A DNA stretch of 64,000 bases from Subtercola sp. Z020 (GCF_002931235.1 NZ_PSTT01000014.1:1-64000); one strand, 5' to 3'; counted from the stretch's first letter, positions 16,285 through 25,298 are shown. Notes: a model not told the origin generated them from the sequence alone. Made by a program: numbers and translations.

Positions 16285-18073
16285 CGCGACGCTTCCGGCA
16301 GCGGGTAGCGGCTCCGGCGTGACGACGCTGCTCCGCGGAGCCGGTATCGGCCGCGGCCTCGCCGTCGGGCCGGTGCTGCGGATGCCCGCACCCCTGCCCG
16401 AGCCGGCCGAGACGCCCTCGACCCTCACTCCGGCCGCCGAGCTCGACCGCGCGACCGCGGCGCTCGCCGCGACCGCAGCAGACATCCGCGCCCGCGGCGA
16501 ACGGGCCGGCGGAACCGCGCACGACGTGCTCGAGGCGCAGGCCTTCATGGCCGAAGACCCGACCCTCGCCGACGATGTCGAGGCCCGTGTGCAGGGCGGT
16601 CTGACCGCCGAGCGGGCCGTCTTCGAGGCGTTCGCCGGCTTTCGCGACCTGCTGGTGAGCATGGGCGGCTACATGGCCGAGCGCGCAACCGACCTGAACG
16701 ACGTGTCGCAGCGCGTGGTGGCGAACCTGCAGGGTGTGCCGGCCCCCGGCATCCCCGACCCCGACTTCGCGTTCGTGCTCGTCGCCCGTGACCTCGCGCC
16801 CGCCGACACGGCGCTTCTCGACCTCGACAAGGTGCTCGCCCTCATCACGAGCGAGGGCGGCCCGACCTCGCACACGGCGATTCTGGCGCGCGACAAGGCG
16901 ATCGTCGCCGTGGTGGGTGCCGCCGGCGCCCTGGAGCTGGCCGACGGCGAGACGGTGATCGTGGATGCCGCGGCCGGCTCGGTCACCGCGTCACCGAGCG
17001 CAGACGACATCGCGGCTGCGCAGCAGACGCTCGCCGAGCGGAAGGCGCGCCCCTCCGCCCCGACCGGCGCCGGCCGCCTCGCCGACGGAACCGCCGTACC
17101 CCTCCTCGCGAACCTCGGCTCTGCGGATGCCGCGGCCGACGCCGTGGGCAAGGGCGCCGAGGGCGTCGGGCTGTTCCGCACCGAGTTCCTCTTCCTCGAC
17201 TCCACCGCCGCGCCCACGGTAGAGGCGCAGCAGGAGCAGTACACGAAACTCCTCGCCGCGTTCCCGGGCAAGAAGGTCGTCGTGCGGGCGCTCGATGCCG
17301 GAGCCGACAAGCCGCTCAGCTTCCTCAACGACGCCGACGAGGAGAACCCGGCCCTCGGCCTCCGTGGTCTGAGGGCGCTGCGCGCCAACGAACAGATCCT
17401 GCGCGACCAGCTCACCGCCCTCGCGAACGCTGACGCCGTCACCGACGCCGACCTCTGGGTCATGGCGCCGATGGTGTCGACCGTCGAGGAGACCCGCTAC
17501 TTCACGGCCCTCGGCCGGGAGCTCGGGCTGAAGACGCTGGGCGTGATGGTGGAGGTTCCCTCTGCCGCGCTGCTGGCCGACCGCATCCTCGCCGACGCGG
17601 ACTTCGCCAGCATCGGCACCAACGACCTGACCCAGTACACCCTCGCTGCCGACCGCCTTCTCGGGTCGGTCGCCGCATTCCAGGACCCGTGGCATCCGGC
17701 CGTTCTCCGACTCGTCGGTGACGTCGGGCGCGCGGGCCAGGCCCTCGACAAGCCGGTCGGTGTCTGCGGTGAGGCAGCGGCAGATCCGTTGCTCGCCGTG
17801 GTGCTCGTCGGCCTGGGGGTGACATCCCTCTCGATGTCGCCCGCTGCGCTCGCCGACGTGCGTGCCGAACTGGCGCTGTACACGCTCGAGCAGGCACAGC
17901 ACTACGCCACGCTGGCGCTGGCCGCCAACTCGGCGTTCGAGGCGCGCGCCGCGGTGCTCGAGGCCCAGACCCACCCCAGCAGTACCGATCCCAGCAGTAC
18001 CGACCCCAGCAGTACCCACCCCCGCAATACCCATCCCCGCAGTTCCCACGCACACGAAGGAGACAGGCCATGA
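16274..18073 (+). CDS. ptsI: PEP-protein phosphotransferase, PTS enzyme I
   Basis: Enzyme I transfers phosphate from PEP to HPr. The product is 599 residues: an HPr-binding N-terminal domain, the phosphohistidine domain with His200 in SEGGPTSHTAILARD, and the PEP-binding barrel with VGLFRTEFLFLDS and GTNDLTQYTLAADRL and the Cys of VGVCGEAAADP. The last ~40 residues are a low-complexity tail encoded by five in-frame 15-bp repeats (17975-18049) rich in Pro, Ser, Thr and His, which is unusual for the family. The stop overlaps mtlA. Confidence 0.95.
   Translation: MPSDATLPAAGSGSGVTTLLRGAGIGRGLAVGPVLRMPAPLPEPAETPSTLTPAAELDRATAALAATAADIRARGERAGGTAHDVLEAQAFMAEDPTLADDVEARVQGGLTAERAVFEAFAGFRDLLVSMGGYMAERATDLNDVSQRVVANLQGVPAPGIPDPDFAFVLVARDLAPADTALLDLDKVLALITSEGGPTSHTAILARDKAIVAVVGAAGALELADGETVIVDAAAGSVTASPSADDIAAAQQTLAERKARPSAPTGAGRLADGTAVPLLANLGSADAAADAVGKGAEGVGLFRTEFLFLDSTAAPTVEAQQEQYTKLLAAFPGKKVVVRALDAGADKPLSFLNDADEENPALGLRGLRALRANEQILRDQLTALANADAVTDADLWVMAPMVSTVEETRYFTALGRELGLKTLGVMVEVPSAALLADRILADADFASIGTNDLTQYTLAADRLLGSVAAFQDPWHPAVLRLVGDVGRAGQALDKPVGVCGEAAADPLLAVVLVGLGVTSLSMSPAALADVRAELALYTLEQAQHYATLALAANSAFEARAAVLEAQTHPSSTDPSSTDPSSTHPRNTHPRSSHAHEGDRP
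17975..18049 (+). repeat. Five 15-bp in-frame tandem repeats at the ptsI 3' end
   Basis: Units start at 17975, 17990, 18005, 18020 and 18035. The first two differ by one base (CCCAGCAGTACCGAT/C) and later units are more degenerate. They encode PSSTD, PSSTD, PSSTH, PRNTH and PRSSH. The pattern is that of a minisatellite expanded beyond the functional end of enzyme I. Confidence 0.9.
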
Positions 18074-19686
18074 CGACGACGTCAACCACCCAGACCGGCG
18101 GGCCCGCCGGCACCCAGACGAAGGGGGGAGCCCGCGTCGCCGTACAGCGATTCGGAACCTTCCTTTCGGGAATGGTGATGCCCAACATCGCCGCGTTCAT
18201 CGCCTGGGGCCTCATCACGGCCCTCTTCATCCAGACGGGCTGGCTCGCCCAGTTCGGCATTCTGGTGCCGGCGATCGGCGGTTTCCCGAGCGCTGACGGA
18301 ACCGCGAACGTCGGTCTCGTCGCCCCCATGATCACCTACCTGCTGCCGCTGCTCATCGCGAACACCGGCGGCCGGATGATCTACAACACCCGAGGCGGCG
18401 TCATCGCCGTCATCGCGACCATGGGTGTCATCGTCGGCAGCCCGGTTCCGATGTTCATCGGGGCCATGATCATGGGCCCGCTCGCCGCCTACCTGATGAA
18501 GCAGATCGACAAGATCTGGGCCGGCAAGATCAAGCCCGGCTTCGAGATGCTCGTCGACAACTTCTCGGGCGGCATTCTCGGCGCGATCCTCGCCGTCATC
18601 GGCTTCTACCTGATCGCCCCGGTGATCACCGGGCTGAGCGCGGCCCTCGAGTCGGCGGTCAACGGGCTGGTCAACCTCGGTCTGCTGCCGCTGGCCTCGA
18701 TCCTGGTCGAGCCCGGCAAGGTGCTGTTCCTGAACAACGCGATCAACCACGGCGTGTTCACGCCGCTGGGTGTGCAGCAGGTGTCGGAGTCGGGCAAGAG
18801 CATCCTGTTCCTGATCGAATCGAACCCCGGCCCCGGTGTCGGCATTCTGATCGCCTTCGCGATCTTCGGTGTGGGTCTGGCCAAGGCCAGCGCTCCCGGT
18901 GCGATCATCATCCAGTTCTTCGGCGGAATCCACGAGATCTACTTCCCGTACGTTCTGATGAAGCCGATGACGATCATCGCCGCGATCCTCGGTGGCATGA
19001 CCGGCGTGTTCGTGAACGTGCTCTTCCAGACGGGGCTGCGCGCACCGGCTTCGCCCGGGTCGATCATCGCGATCCTGATCCAGACGGCGCCCGACTCCTA
19101 CGTCGGCGTCATCCTGTCGGTCATCGCCTCTGCGGCCGTGTCGTTCCTCGTCACCGCGGTCATCCTGCGCGCCTCGCGCAAGCGTGACCTCGCTGCCGAG
19201 AACGCGGGCGACCTGAGCGCTGCCATTGCGCAGACCCAGGCCAACAAGGGCAAGGAGAGCTCGGTTCTCGGTCACCTGCAGGCCGACGGCCTGGCGAACG
19301 AGGCGGGCGGCCTGGCCGACCTGTCGACCCGCGACCGTGACGCAGCCGAAGAAGTGTCGCGTGCCCAGGAGGCACAGTCGATGACCGCGGTGCACAACAT
19401 CGTGTTCGCCTGCGACGCCGGCATGGGCTCGAGCGCCATGGGAGCATCCGTTCTGCGCAACAAGATCAAGAAAGCCGGCATCACGGACGTTACTGTGGTG
19501 AACAAGGCGATCTCGAACCTCACCGACGACATCGATCTGGTCATCACCCACCAGGACCTGACCGCTCGGGCGAGGCAGCAGTCGCCGAGTGCCGAGCACG
19601 TTTCGGTCGACAACTTCATGTCGAGCCCGAAATACGACGAGATCGTCGGTCTGCTCGAGCGCCAGCACGACACCGAAAAGGCGTAG
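18070..19686 (+). CDS. mtlA: PTS mannitol-specific EIICB permease
   Basis: This membrane permease imports and phosphorylates mannitol. The product is 538 residues. EIIC (about 25-370) has several membrane segments and the conserved GGIHEIYFPYVLMKP at about 285-299. A ~70-residue charged linker leads to EIIB with Cys448 in IVFACDAGMGSSAMG. The fused EIIA of E. coli MtlA is absent and is provided by the next gene. The ATG overlaps the ptsI stop. Confidence 0.96.
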   Translation: MTTTSTTQTGGPAGTQTKGGARVAVQRFGTFLSGMVMPNIAAFIAWGLITALFIQTGWLAQFGILVPAIGGFPSADGTANVGLVAPMITYLLPLLIANTGGRMIYNTRGGVIAVIATMGVIVGSPVPMFIGAMIMGPLAAYLMKQIDKIWAGKIKPGFEMLVDNFSGGILGAILAVIGFYLIAPVITGLSAALESAVNGLVNLGLLPLASILVEPGKVLFLNNAINHGVFTPLGVQQVSESGKSILFLIESNPGPGVGILIAFAIFGVGLAKASAPGAIIIQFFGGIHEIYFPYVLMKPMTIIAAILGGMTGVFVNVLFQTGLRAPASPGSIIAILIQTAPDSYVGVILSVIASAAVSFLVTAVILRASRKRDLAAENAGDLSAAIAQTQANKGKESSVLGHLQADGLANEAGGLADLSTRDRDAAEEVSRAQEAQSMTAVHNIVFACDAGMGSSAMGASVLRNKIKKAGITDVTVVNKAISNLTDDIDLVITHQDLTARARQQSPSAEHVSVDNFMSSPKYDEIVGLLERQHDTEKA

Positions 19687-19728
19687 GCGACAGCCCCGCC
19701 AGCCGCACGACAAGGAGACGGAATTCTC

Positions 19729-20166
19729 ATGAGCGACGTATTGACGCAGAACTCGATCAAGATCCACGGAACGGCCGAGACGAAGGAGGAGGCGATCGCC
19801 GAGGCGAACGAACTGCTGCTCGCGGTCGGAGCGGTGACGAACGACTACCTGGCGTCGATGCTCGAGCGTGAGAATTCCGTCTCCACCTACATGGGCAACT
19901 ACCTCGCGATCCCGCACGGCACGAACGAGGGCAAGGATGCGATCCTCGCCTCCGCACTCTCGTTCGTGCGCTACGCGAAGCCCATCGACTGGAACGGCGA
20001 GGAGGTTCGCTTCGTGGTCGGCATCGCCGGCAAGGAGGGCGGCCACCTCGACATCCTGTCGAAGATCGCCATCATCTTCAGCGACGAAGACGAGGTCGAG
20101 AAACTGCTGAAGGCGCCGAGCGACGAAGCCGTCTTCGCGCTCCTCTCCGAGGTGAACGAAGACTGA
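19729..20166 (+). CDS. mtlF: PTS mannitol-specific EIIA
   Basis: EIIA carries phosphate from HPr to the EIIB of MtlA. The product is 145 residues with the active His63 in YLAIPHGTNEGK, a type-2 (mannitol/fructose) EIIA. AAGGAGA precedes the ATG, 42 bases after mtlA. The TGA overlaps the mtlD ATG by one base. Confidence 0.95.
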   Translation: MSDVLTQNSIKIHGTAETKEEAIAEANELLLAVGAVTNDYLASMLERENSVSTYMGNYLAIPHGTNEGKDAILASALSFVRYAKPIDWNGEEVRFVVGIAGKEGGHLDILSKIAIIFSDEDEVEKLLKAPSDEAVFALLSEVNED

Positions 20167-21314
20167 TGAAGGCCGTTCACTTCGGGGCAGGGAACATCGG
20201 GCGCGGTTTCGTCGGGCTCATTCTGCACAACGCGGGCTACGAGGTCGTCTTCGCCGACGTCAACTCCGATCTCATCGACGCCCTCGCCGCCGCGCCGACC
20301 TACGACGTACACGAAGTCGGGCTCTCGCCCCGCACGTGGACGGTCGACAACTTCCGGGCGCTGAACAGTGCGGCAGACGAGGCCGGCGTCATCGCCGAGA
20401 TCGCGTCTGCCGACATCGTCACGACGGCGGTCGGCCCCACCATCCTGCGCTTCGTCGCTCCGCTGATCGGGCGGGCGCTGCTCGCGCGCTCCGATTCAGA
20501 CGCACCGCTGCAGGTCATGGCCTGCGAGAACGCGATCAATGCGACGGATGCCCTGCGGGGCCACATCGAAGCCTCCCTCGGCGACGACTTCGCTGCCGTC
20601 TCGGGGCGTGCCGTGTTCGCGAACACGGCCGTCGACCGCATCGTTCCCGGCCAGGCTCCGGATGCCGGCCTGAACGTGACCGTCGAGGACTTCTTCGAGT
20701 GGGCCATCGAGGCCGGCCCGTTCGGCGACGCTCTGCCGAACATCCCCGAAGCCCACTTCGTACCCGACCTCGCTCCCTACATCGAGCGGAAGCTGTTCAC
20801 GGTGAACACCGGGCACGCGGCGACAGCGTACTTCGGGGCCGCGGAGGGCATCGCACCGGTCGCCGAGGCGATCGCCGTGCCCGACATCTTCCAGAAGGTG
20901 AAGGCCGTTCTCGAGGAGACGAAGACACTGCTCGTCGCCAAGCACGAGTTCGAGCCGGCCGTGCAGGAGGCCTACCTCGAGAAGAACCTGCAGCGGTTCG
21001 CCAACCCGTACCTCCCCGACACCGTCGACCGGGTGGGCCGAGCGCCGCTCCGGAAGCTCAGCCGCAAGGAGCGCTTCATCGGGCCGGCCGCGCAGCTCGC
21101 CGAGCGGGGCATCGAGCCCACGGCGCTCCTGGTCGCCATTCGGGCCGCCCTCGAATTCGACGTGCCGGCGGATCCCGAGTCGGTGCAGCTGCAGCAGATT
21201 CTCGCGTCACGGTCGGCTGAGGATGCCGTGGCCGAGGTCACGGGCATAACAGAGGGTCACCCGCTGTTCACTTCACTGGTGCAGACCTTCAGATCGGTCG
21301 CCTCGGGTAGCTGA
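20166..21314 (+). CDS. mtlD: Mannitol-1-phosphate 5-dehydrogenase
   Basis: This enzyme oxidises mannitol-1-phosphate to fructose-6-phosphate with NAD, feeding glycolysis. The product is 382 residues, the usual size, with an N-terminal NAD-binding loop (KAVHFGAGNIGRGFVGLIL) and the conserved YIERKLFTVNTGHAATAYFG in the catalytic domain. It is the last gene of the mannitol operon. No terminator is seen in the 86 bases before infA. Confidence 0.96.
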   Translation: MKAVHFGAGNIGRGFVGLILHNAGYEVVFADVNSDLIDALAAAPTYDVHEVGLSPRTWTVDNFRALNSAADEAGVIAEIASADIVTTAVGPTILRFVAPLIGRALLARSDSDAPLQVMACENAINATDALRGHIEASLGDDFAAVSGRAVFANTAVDRIVPGQAPDAGLNVTVEDFFEWAIEAGPFGDALPNIPEAHFVPDLAPYIERKLFTVNTGHAATAYFGAAEGIAPVAEAIAVPDIFQKVKAVLEETKTLLVAKHEFEPAVQEAYLEKNLQRFANPYLPDTVDRVGRAPLRKLSRKERFIGPAAQLAERGIEPTALLVAIRAALEFDVPADPESVQLQQILASRSAEDAVAEVTGITEGHPLFTSLVQTFRSVASGS

Positions 21315-21400
21315 GCCTATGGTAGGCTCGATCTTTGGTGTCTAGGCACCGAGACAATACACGCACGACCAGTTATCAATACTTCTACAGACAGTGAGTT
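21315..21400 (+). promoter_or_regulatory. Probable infA promoter region
   Basis: TAGGCT (21323-21328) is a good actinobacterial -10, nine bases after the mtlD stop; no clear -35 is visible. A promoter is expected here, because infA-rpmJ-rpsM-rpsK-rpoA would otherwise depend on mannitol induction. Confidence 0.4.
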
Positions 21401-21622
21401 ATGGCCAAAAAAGACGGTGTCATCGAGATCGAGGGCGCAGTGGTCGAGGCTCTTCCCAACGCGATGTTCCGCGTTGAGTTGACCAACGGACACAAAGTGC
21501 TTGCCCACATTTCGGGCAAGATGCGACAGCACTACATCCGCATCCTCCCTGAGGACCGCGTGATCGTGGAGCTCAGCCCCTACGACCTCACCCGTGGTCG
21601 TATCGTCTACCGCTACAAGTAG
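21401..21622 (+). CDS. infA: Translation initiation factor IF-1
   Basis: IF-1 binds the 30S A site during initiation. The product is 73 residues of a single OB fold, beginning [20 protein letters not shown] and ending [14 protein letters not shown]. It resumes the ribosomal superoperon after the mannitol island. Confidence 0.98.
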   Translation: MAKKDGVIEIEGAVVEALPNAMFRVELTNGHKVLAHISGKMRQHYIRILPEDRVIVELSPYDLTRGRIVYRYK

Positions 21623-21698
21623 CAGTCGTTGATCGCTGGAAAGTAACGGCCCGCCGCACTCGGTGGGTACGAAGACAGCGAAAAAGGAAAACAGAACA

Positions 21699-21815
21699 AT
21701 GAAGGTCAACCCCAGCGTCAAGCCGATCTGCGAGCACTGCCGAGTCATTCGCCGCAACGGAAACGTCATGGTCATCTGCAAGTCGAACCCGCGCCACAAG
21801 CAGCGCCAGGGCTAG
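21699..21815 (+). CDS. rpmJ: 50S ribosomal protein L36 (zinc-ribbon form)
   Basis: L36 is the smallest 50S protein, 38 residues here. The start [19 protein letters not shown] and the end [10 protein letters not shown] are typical. Zinc ligands Cys11, Cys14, Cys27 and His33 are all present, so it is the zinc-binding (C+) form. AAAAAGGAAA precedes the ATG. It lies 76 bases after infA. Confidence 0.97.
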   Translation: MKVNPSVKPICEHCRVIRRNGNVMVICKSNPRHKQRQG

Positions 21816-21847
21816 CAGCACCCCCAGTTTCATAGCAGAGCCAGAAA

Positions 21848-21900
21848 CCCGGGCTCCTCTTCGGAGGGGCCCGGGGGACACCCGCGGTTGGAGGCCGCGG
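21848..21900 (+). promoter_or_regulatory. UUCG-capped hairpin and second stem between rpmJ and rpsM
   Basis: Bases 21848-21859 pair with 21864-21875 in a 12-bp stem (one G-U pair) closed by a C(UUCG)G tetraloop. CCGCGG at 21882-21887 then pairs with CCGCGG at 21895-21900. No U-run follows. The position just before rpsM matches where S4 represses the alpha operon in E. coli, but rpsD is not in this operon. Attenuation or RNA processing is equally possible. Confidence 0.6.
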
Positions 21901-21946
21901 CACCGGAGCTGCTACAGACCTCCACTCACAACAGGAGCATGCCACC

Positions 21947-22321
21947 ATGGCACGTATTGCAGGAGTAGACATTCCGCGCGACAAGCGCGTGGAGGTCGCA
22001 CTGACTTACATCTACGGCGTCGGCCGCACGAGGGCGCTTCAGACCCTCGCCGACACCGAGATCTCGGGTGACGTTCGCGTCAAAGATCTCACCGACGAGC
22101 AGCTGGTCGCCCTGCGCGACCACATCGAAGGCGCCTACAAGGTAGAGGGTGACCTCCGCCGCGAGGTCGCCGCCGACATCCGCCGCAAGGTCGAGATCGG
22201 CAGCTACCAGGGCATCCGTCACCGCCGCGGCCTGCCCGTGCACGGCCAGCGCACCAAGACCAACGCTCGTACCCGCAAGGGCCCGAAGCGCACCGTTGCA
22301 GGCAAGAAGAAGGCCCGATAG
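21947..22321 (+). CDS. rpsM: 30S ribosomal protein S13
   Basis: S13 is a 30S head protein contacting the P-site tRNA and the 50S bridge. The product is 124 residues: [20 protein letters not shown] at the start, an H2TH fold, and a basic tail containing [27 protein letters not shown] precedes the ATG. Confidence 0.98.
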   Translation: MARIAGVDIPRDKRVEVALTYIYGVGRTRALQTLADTEISGDVRVKDLTDEQLVALRDHIEGAYKVEGDLRREVAADIRRKVEIGSYQGIRHRRGLPVHGQRTKTNARTRKGPKRTVAGKKKAR

Positions 22322-22383
22322 CCAACACTTCCGGGCTCACGCCCCGAAGCACGGCATCGCCATAAACGTTTTAGGAGAACATC

Positions 22384-22782
22384 ATGGCAGCACCAAAATC
22401 GGCCGCTCGTAAGCCGCGGCGCAAAGAGAAGAAGAACATCCCCGTCGGCCAGGCTCACATCAAGTCGACGTTCAACAACACGATCGTCACGATCACCGAT
22501 CCCTCCGGTGCCGTGCTGAGCTGGGCCTCGTCGGGAACCGTCGGCTTCAAGGGTTCACGCAAGTCGACCCCGTTCGCCGCGCAGCTGTCGGCCGAGTCGG
22601 CCGCCCGCCAGGCGCAGGAGCAGGGCGTCAAGAAGGTCGACGTCTTCGTCAAGGGCCCGGGTTCGGGTCGCGAGACCGCGATCCGTTCGCTCCAGGCCGC
22701 CGGCCTCGAGGTCGGAACGATCAACGACGTCACCCCGCAGGCGCACAACGGGTGCCGCCCGCCCAAGCGTCGTCGCGTCTGA
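22384..22782 (+). CDS. rpsK: 30S ribosomal protein S11
   Basis: S11 forms part of the 30S platform and E site. The product is 132 residues with the conserved [20 protein letters not shown] and the C-terminal [17 protein letters not shown] precedes the ATG. In many actinobacteria rpsD follows; here two hairpins and then rpoA follow. Confidence 0.98.
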   Translation: MAAPKSAARKPRRKEKKNIPVGQAHIKSTFNNTIVTITDPSGAVLSWASSGTVGFKGSRKSTPFAAQLSAESAARQAQEQGVKKVDVFVKGPGSGRETAIRSLQAAGLEVGTINDVTPQAHNGCRPPKRRRV

Positions 22783-22793
22783 CCTGATTCCTG

Positions 22794-22822
22794 TTTTCAG
22801 AAGCGACACGCGCTTCTGAAAA
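22794..22822 (+). terminator. First hairpin between rpsK and rpoA
   Basis: TTTTCAGAAGCG (22794-22805) pairs perfectly with CGCTTCTGAAAA (22811-22822) across a five-base loop, forming a strong 12-bp stem. No U-run follows, so termination may be weak. Confidence 0.6.
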
Positions 22823-22880
22823 GTTCGCGTGCCAAGGCCATCTCTTCGGAGATGGTCTTGGTGCGTGCTGAACTTTCTCA
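22821..22880 (+). terminator. Second, long hairpin before rpoA
   Basis: Bases 22832-22844 pair with 22849-22861 (13 bp, one G-U) around a UUCG tetraloop. The outer AAGTTC (22821-22826) pairs with GAACTT (22870-22875), and TTCTC follows. It shares bases with the end of the first hairpin. This looks like a partial terminator or attenuator in front of rpoA. Confidence 0.6.
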
Positions 22881-22967
22881 GTTTGATAACTCAATAACGT
22901 CGGGCTCGCCACCCGGTATGCAAACGCAAGTGTCATATAGCGGACACTTAGCCGAAAGGAATCAACA

Positions 22968-23957
22968 GTGCTCATTGCACAGCGTCCAACGCTCACCGAA
23001 GAGAACATCTCCGAGTTCCGTTCGCGGTTCGTCATCGAACCCCTGGAGCCCGGTTTCGGTTACACCCTCGGTAACTCCCTCCGCCGCACCCTGCTCTCGT
23101 CGATTCCCGGCGCAGCGGTCACCAGCATCCGTCTCGACGGCGTGCTGCACGAGTTCAGCACCATCCCGGGTGTGAAAGAAGACGTCACCGAGATCATCCT
23201 GAACATCAAGGGGCTGGTCGTCTCGAGCGAGCACGACGAGCCGATCACGGCCTACCTGCGCAAGCACGCGTCGGGCCAGGTCACGGCTGCCGACATCTCG
23301 GCTCCGGCCGGTGTGGAGATCCACAACCCCGACCTCGTGATCGCCACCCTGAACGACAAGGCGAAGTTCGAGCTCGAGCTGATCATCGAGCGTGGCCGCG
23401 GCTACGTCTCGTCGACCCAGAACCGCAGCGAGTTCAGCGAAGCGGGCCAGATCCCGGTCGACTCGATCTACTCGCCCGTGCTCAAGGTCACCTACCGCGT
23501 CGAGGCCACCCGTGCCGGTGAGCGCACCGACTTCGACCGCCTCGTGGTCGACGTCGAGACGAAGCCGGCCATCACGCCGCGCGACGCAATCGCTTCGGCC
23601 GGGCGCACGCTCACCGAGCTGTTCGGTCTCGCTCGCGAGCTGAACACCGCCGCAGAGGGCATCGAGATCGGCCCGGCTCCCGTCGACGCCGTTCTGAGCT
23701 CCGAGCTCGCCGTGCCGATCGAAGACCTCGACCTGTCTGTGCGCTCGTACAACTGCCTCAAGCGCGAGGGAATCAACACGGTCAGCGAGCTCGTTGCGCT
23801 GAGCGAGACCCAGCTCATGAACATTCGCAACTTCGGCCAGAAGTCAGTGGATGAAGTCAAGGACAAGCTCGTTGAGCTTGGCCTGTCGCTGAAGGACACG
23901 GTGCCCGGCTTCGACGGCGCCCACTTCTACGGCGGCTACGACGACGAGAACATCTAA
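22968..23957 (+). CDS. rpoA: RNA polymerase alpha subunit
   Basis: The alpha subunit scaffolds RNA polymerase assembly and binds UP elements and activators. The product is 329 residues from GTG 22968. The N-terminal dimerisation domain has [20 protein letters not shown], and the C-terminal domain begins near residue 250 with [27 protein letters not shown] lies about seven bases upstream, with a 7-bp inverted repeat (22928-22949) just before it. Confidence 0.98.
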   Translation: MLIAQRPTLTEENISEFRSRFVIEPLEPGFGYTLGNSLRRTLLSSIPGAAVTSIRLDGVLHEFSTIPGVKEDVTEIILNIKGLVVSSEHDEPITAYLRKHASGQVTAADISAPAGVEIHNPDLVIATLNDKAKFELELIIERGRGYVSSTQNRSEFSEAGQIPVDSIYSPVLKVTYRVEATRAGERTDFDRLVVDVETKPAITPRDAIASAGRTLTELFGLARELNTAAEGIEIGPAPVDAVLSSELAVPIEDLDLSVRSYNCLKREGINTVSELVALSETQLMNIRNFGQKSVDEVKDKLVELGLSLKDTVPGFDGAHFYGGYDDENI

Positions 23958-24023
23958 CCCCCACTTGTCTTCGCTCCGGCCCGGCCGGACTGATTTCACG
24001 AACCACTCACTGGAGAAAACGAC

Positions 24024-24608
24024 ATGCCTACCCCCACTAAAGGGCCCCGCCTCGGCGGCGGGCCGGCGCACGAGCGCCTGCTGCTCGCGAACCTGGCCGC
24101 TCAGCTGTTCACGCACAAGAGCATCAAGACCACCGAGACGAAGGCCAAGCGCCTCCGCCCGGTAGCCGAGCGTCTCATCACGTTCGCCAAGAAGGGCGAC
24201 CTGCACGCCCGTCGTCGCGTTCTCGCGACCATCGGTGACAAGAGCGTCGTGCACGAGCTGTTCACCGAGATCGCTCCGCTGGTCGCCGAGCGTGACGGTG
24301 GCTACACCCGCATCACGAAGCTCGGCTTCCGTAAGGGCGACAACGCCTCGATGGTGCAGATCGAGCTCGTTCTCGAGCCCGTGACGCCGAAGGTGCGTTC
24401 GACCCGCAGCAGCGCGGCCGCCGCGCCCGTCGCCGACGAGACCCCTGCGAACGACGACACCGTCGTCTCCGACGAGGCCACCGACTCCGACGTTCCCGCC
24501 GAGGAGACCGAGGCTGTCGAGACGAGCGAGCCCATCGCCGACGAGGAGCCCACCGAGGCTGCCGCCGAGGTCGAGGAAGACGCTGCCGAGAAGGCCGACA
24601 CCAAGTAG
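24024..24608 (+). CDS. rplQ: 50S ribosomal protein L17 with acidic C-terminal tail
   Basis: L17 is a 50S protein near the tunnel exit. The core (residues 1-120) has [20 protein letters not shown] and [19 protein letters not shown]. Residues 125-194 are a highly acidic Glu/Asp/Ala tail, absent from the E. coli protein but common in actinobacteria. It ends the superoperon and is followed by a strong terminator. Confidence 0.97.
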   Translation: MPTPTKGPRLGGGPAHERLLLANLAAQLFTHKSIKTTETKAKRLRPVAERLITFAKKGDLHARRRVLATIGDKSVVHELFTEIAPLVAERDGGYTRITKLGFRKGDNASMVQIELVLEPVTPKVRSTRSSAAAAPVADETPANDDTVVSDEATDSDVPAEETEAVETSEPIADEEPTEAAAEVEEDAAEKADTK

Positions 24609-24622
24609 TTCCGCACCACGCG

Positions 24623-24663
24623 AGAACCCCGGCACCCGAGCGCGGCTGCCGGGGTTCTTTTTT
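24623..24663 (+). terminator. Intrinsic terminator after rplQ
   Basis: AGAACCCCGGCA (24623-24634) pairs perfectly with TGCCGGGGTTCT (24647-24658), and the transcript continues with U residues to 24663. This is the clearest Rho-independent terminator in the window and ends the ribosomal superoperon. Confidence 0.92.
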
Positions 24664-24679
24664 GCGCCAAAAGGTAAGT

Positions 24680-24685
24680 TATACT
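24680..24685 (+). promoter_or_regulatory. -10 element upstream of the Lrp-like gene
   Basis: TATACT lies 40 bases before the ATG at 24726, in a locally AT-rich stretch after the rplQ terminator. No good -35 is visible. GTGGAGAG provides the ribosome-binding site. Confidence 0.45.
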
Positions 24686-24725
24686 CAGATTCGCTTGTCA
24701 TAGGGGATGAACGTGTGGAGAGTAA

Positions 24726-25286
24726 ATGAAGAAGCGCAGCCTGTTCTCGTCGAAGATCGCCGCCGGGTTCGCCGGCCCCGAGGTGAGTCTCGACGGCAAA
24801 GACGTGGCCCTGCTGAGGGAGCTGGCCCGTGATTCACGCCAGTCGCAGCGGGCCCTCAGCCGGAAGGTCGGAATGTCGCCGCCTGCCGTCGCCGAGCGGC
24901 TTGCCCGGTTCGAGCGAACAGGTGTCGTCAAGCAGTACTCCGTCGCGATCGACTGGGCGCGGCTGGGCCTCGGTGTCGTCGCCGTGGTGAACATCACGCT
25001 GAAACCCGAGGAAGACCGGTCAGCGACCATCGACGCCCTGGCCGAACTGCCCGAACTCGAGCAGCTCACCGTCGTCACCGGCCGGTACGACCTCACGGCC
25101 CGCTTCCGCATCAGCGACCAGCCGCACCTGCGCGAACTCATTCTCGAGCGCGTGCCGGGCATGCCGGGCATCCTGCGCACAGAGACCCTGCTCGGCCTTG
25201 GTACTGTCGACACCGACGACTTCGCGTCGAGAATGTTCGAGACGTACCCCGAGGGTGCCGAGCTGGGGGCAGCGCCCGCGATCTGA
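24726..25286 (+). CDS. Lrp/AsnC-family transcriptional regulator
   Basis: This is a probable amino-acid-responsive DNA-binding protein of 186 residues. It has an HTH at about 25-75 (LDGKDVALLRELARDSRQSQ, VGMSPPAVAERLARFERTGV) and a C-terminal ligand-binding/dimerisation domain with TVVTGRYDLTARFRI. About 20 extra residues precede the HTH. It has its own promoter and lies 12 bases before truA. Its ligand is not evident. Confidence 0.82.
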   Translation: MKKRSLFSSKIAAGFAGPEVSLDGKDVALLRELARDSRQSQRALSRKVGMSPPAVAERLARFERTGVVKQYSVAIDWARLGLGVVAVVNITLKPEEDRSATIDALAELPELEQLTVVTGRYDLTARFRISDQPHLRELILERVPGMPGILRTETLLGLGTVDTDDFASRMFETYPEGAELGAAPAI

Positions 25287-25298
25287 GAGGCGGCGGGC

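Noticed and set aside
13529-21314. The mannitol module as a mobile island
   Set aside because: No integrase, transposase, tRNA target or flanking direct repeat is seen, and codon use matches the neighbours, so recent mobility is not supported even though the location is unusual.
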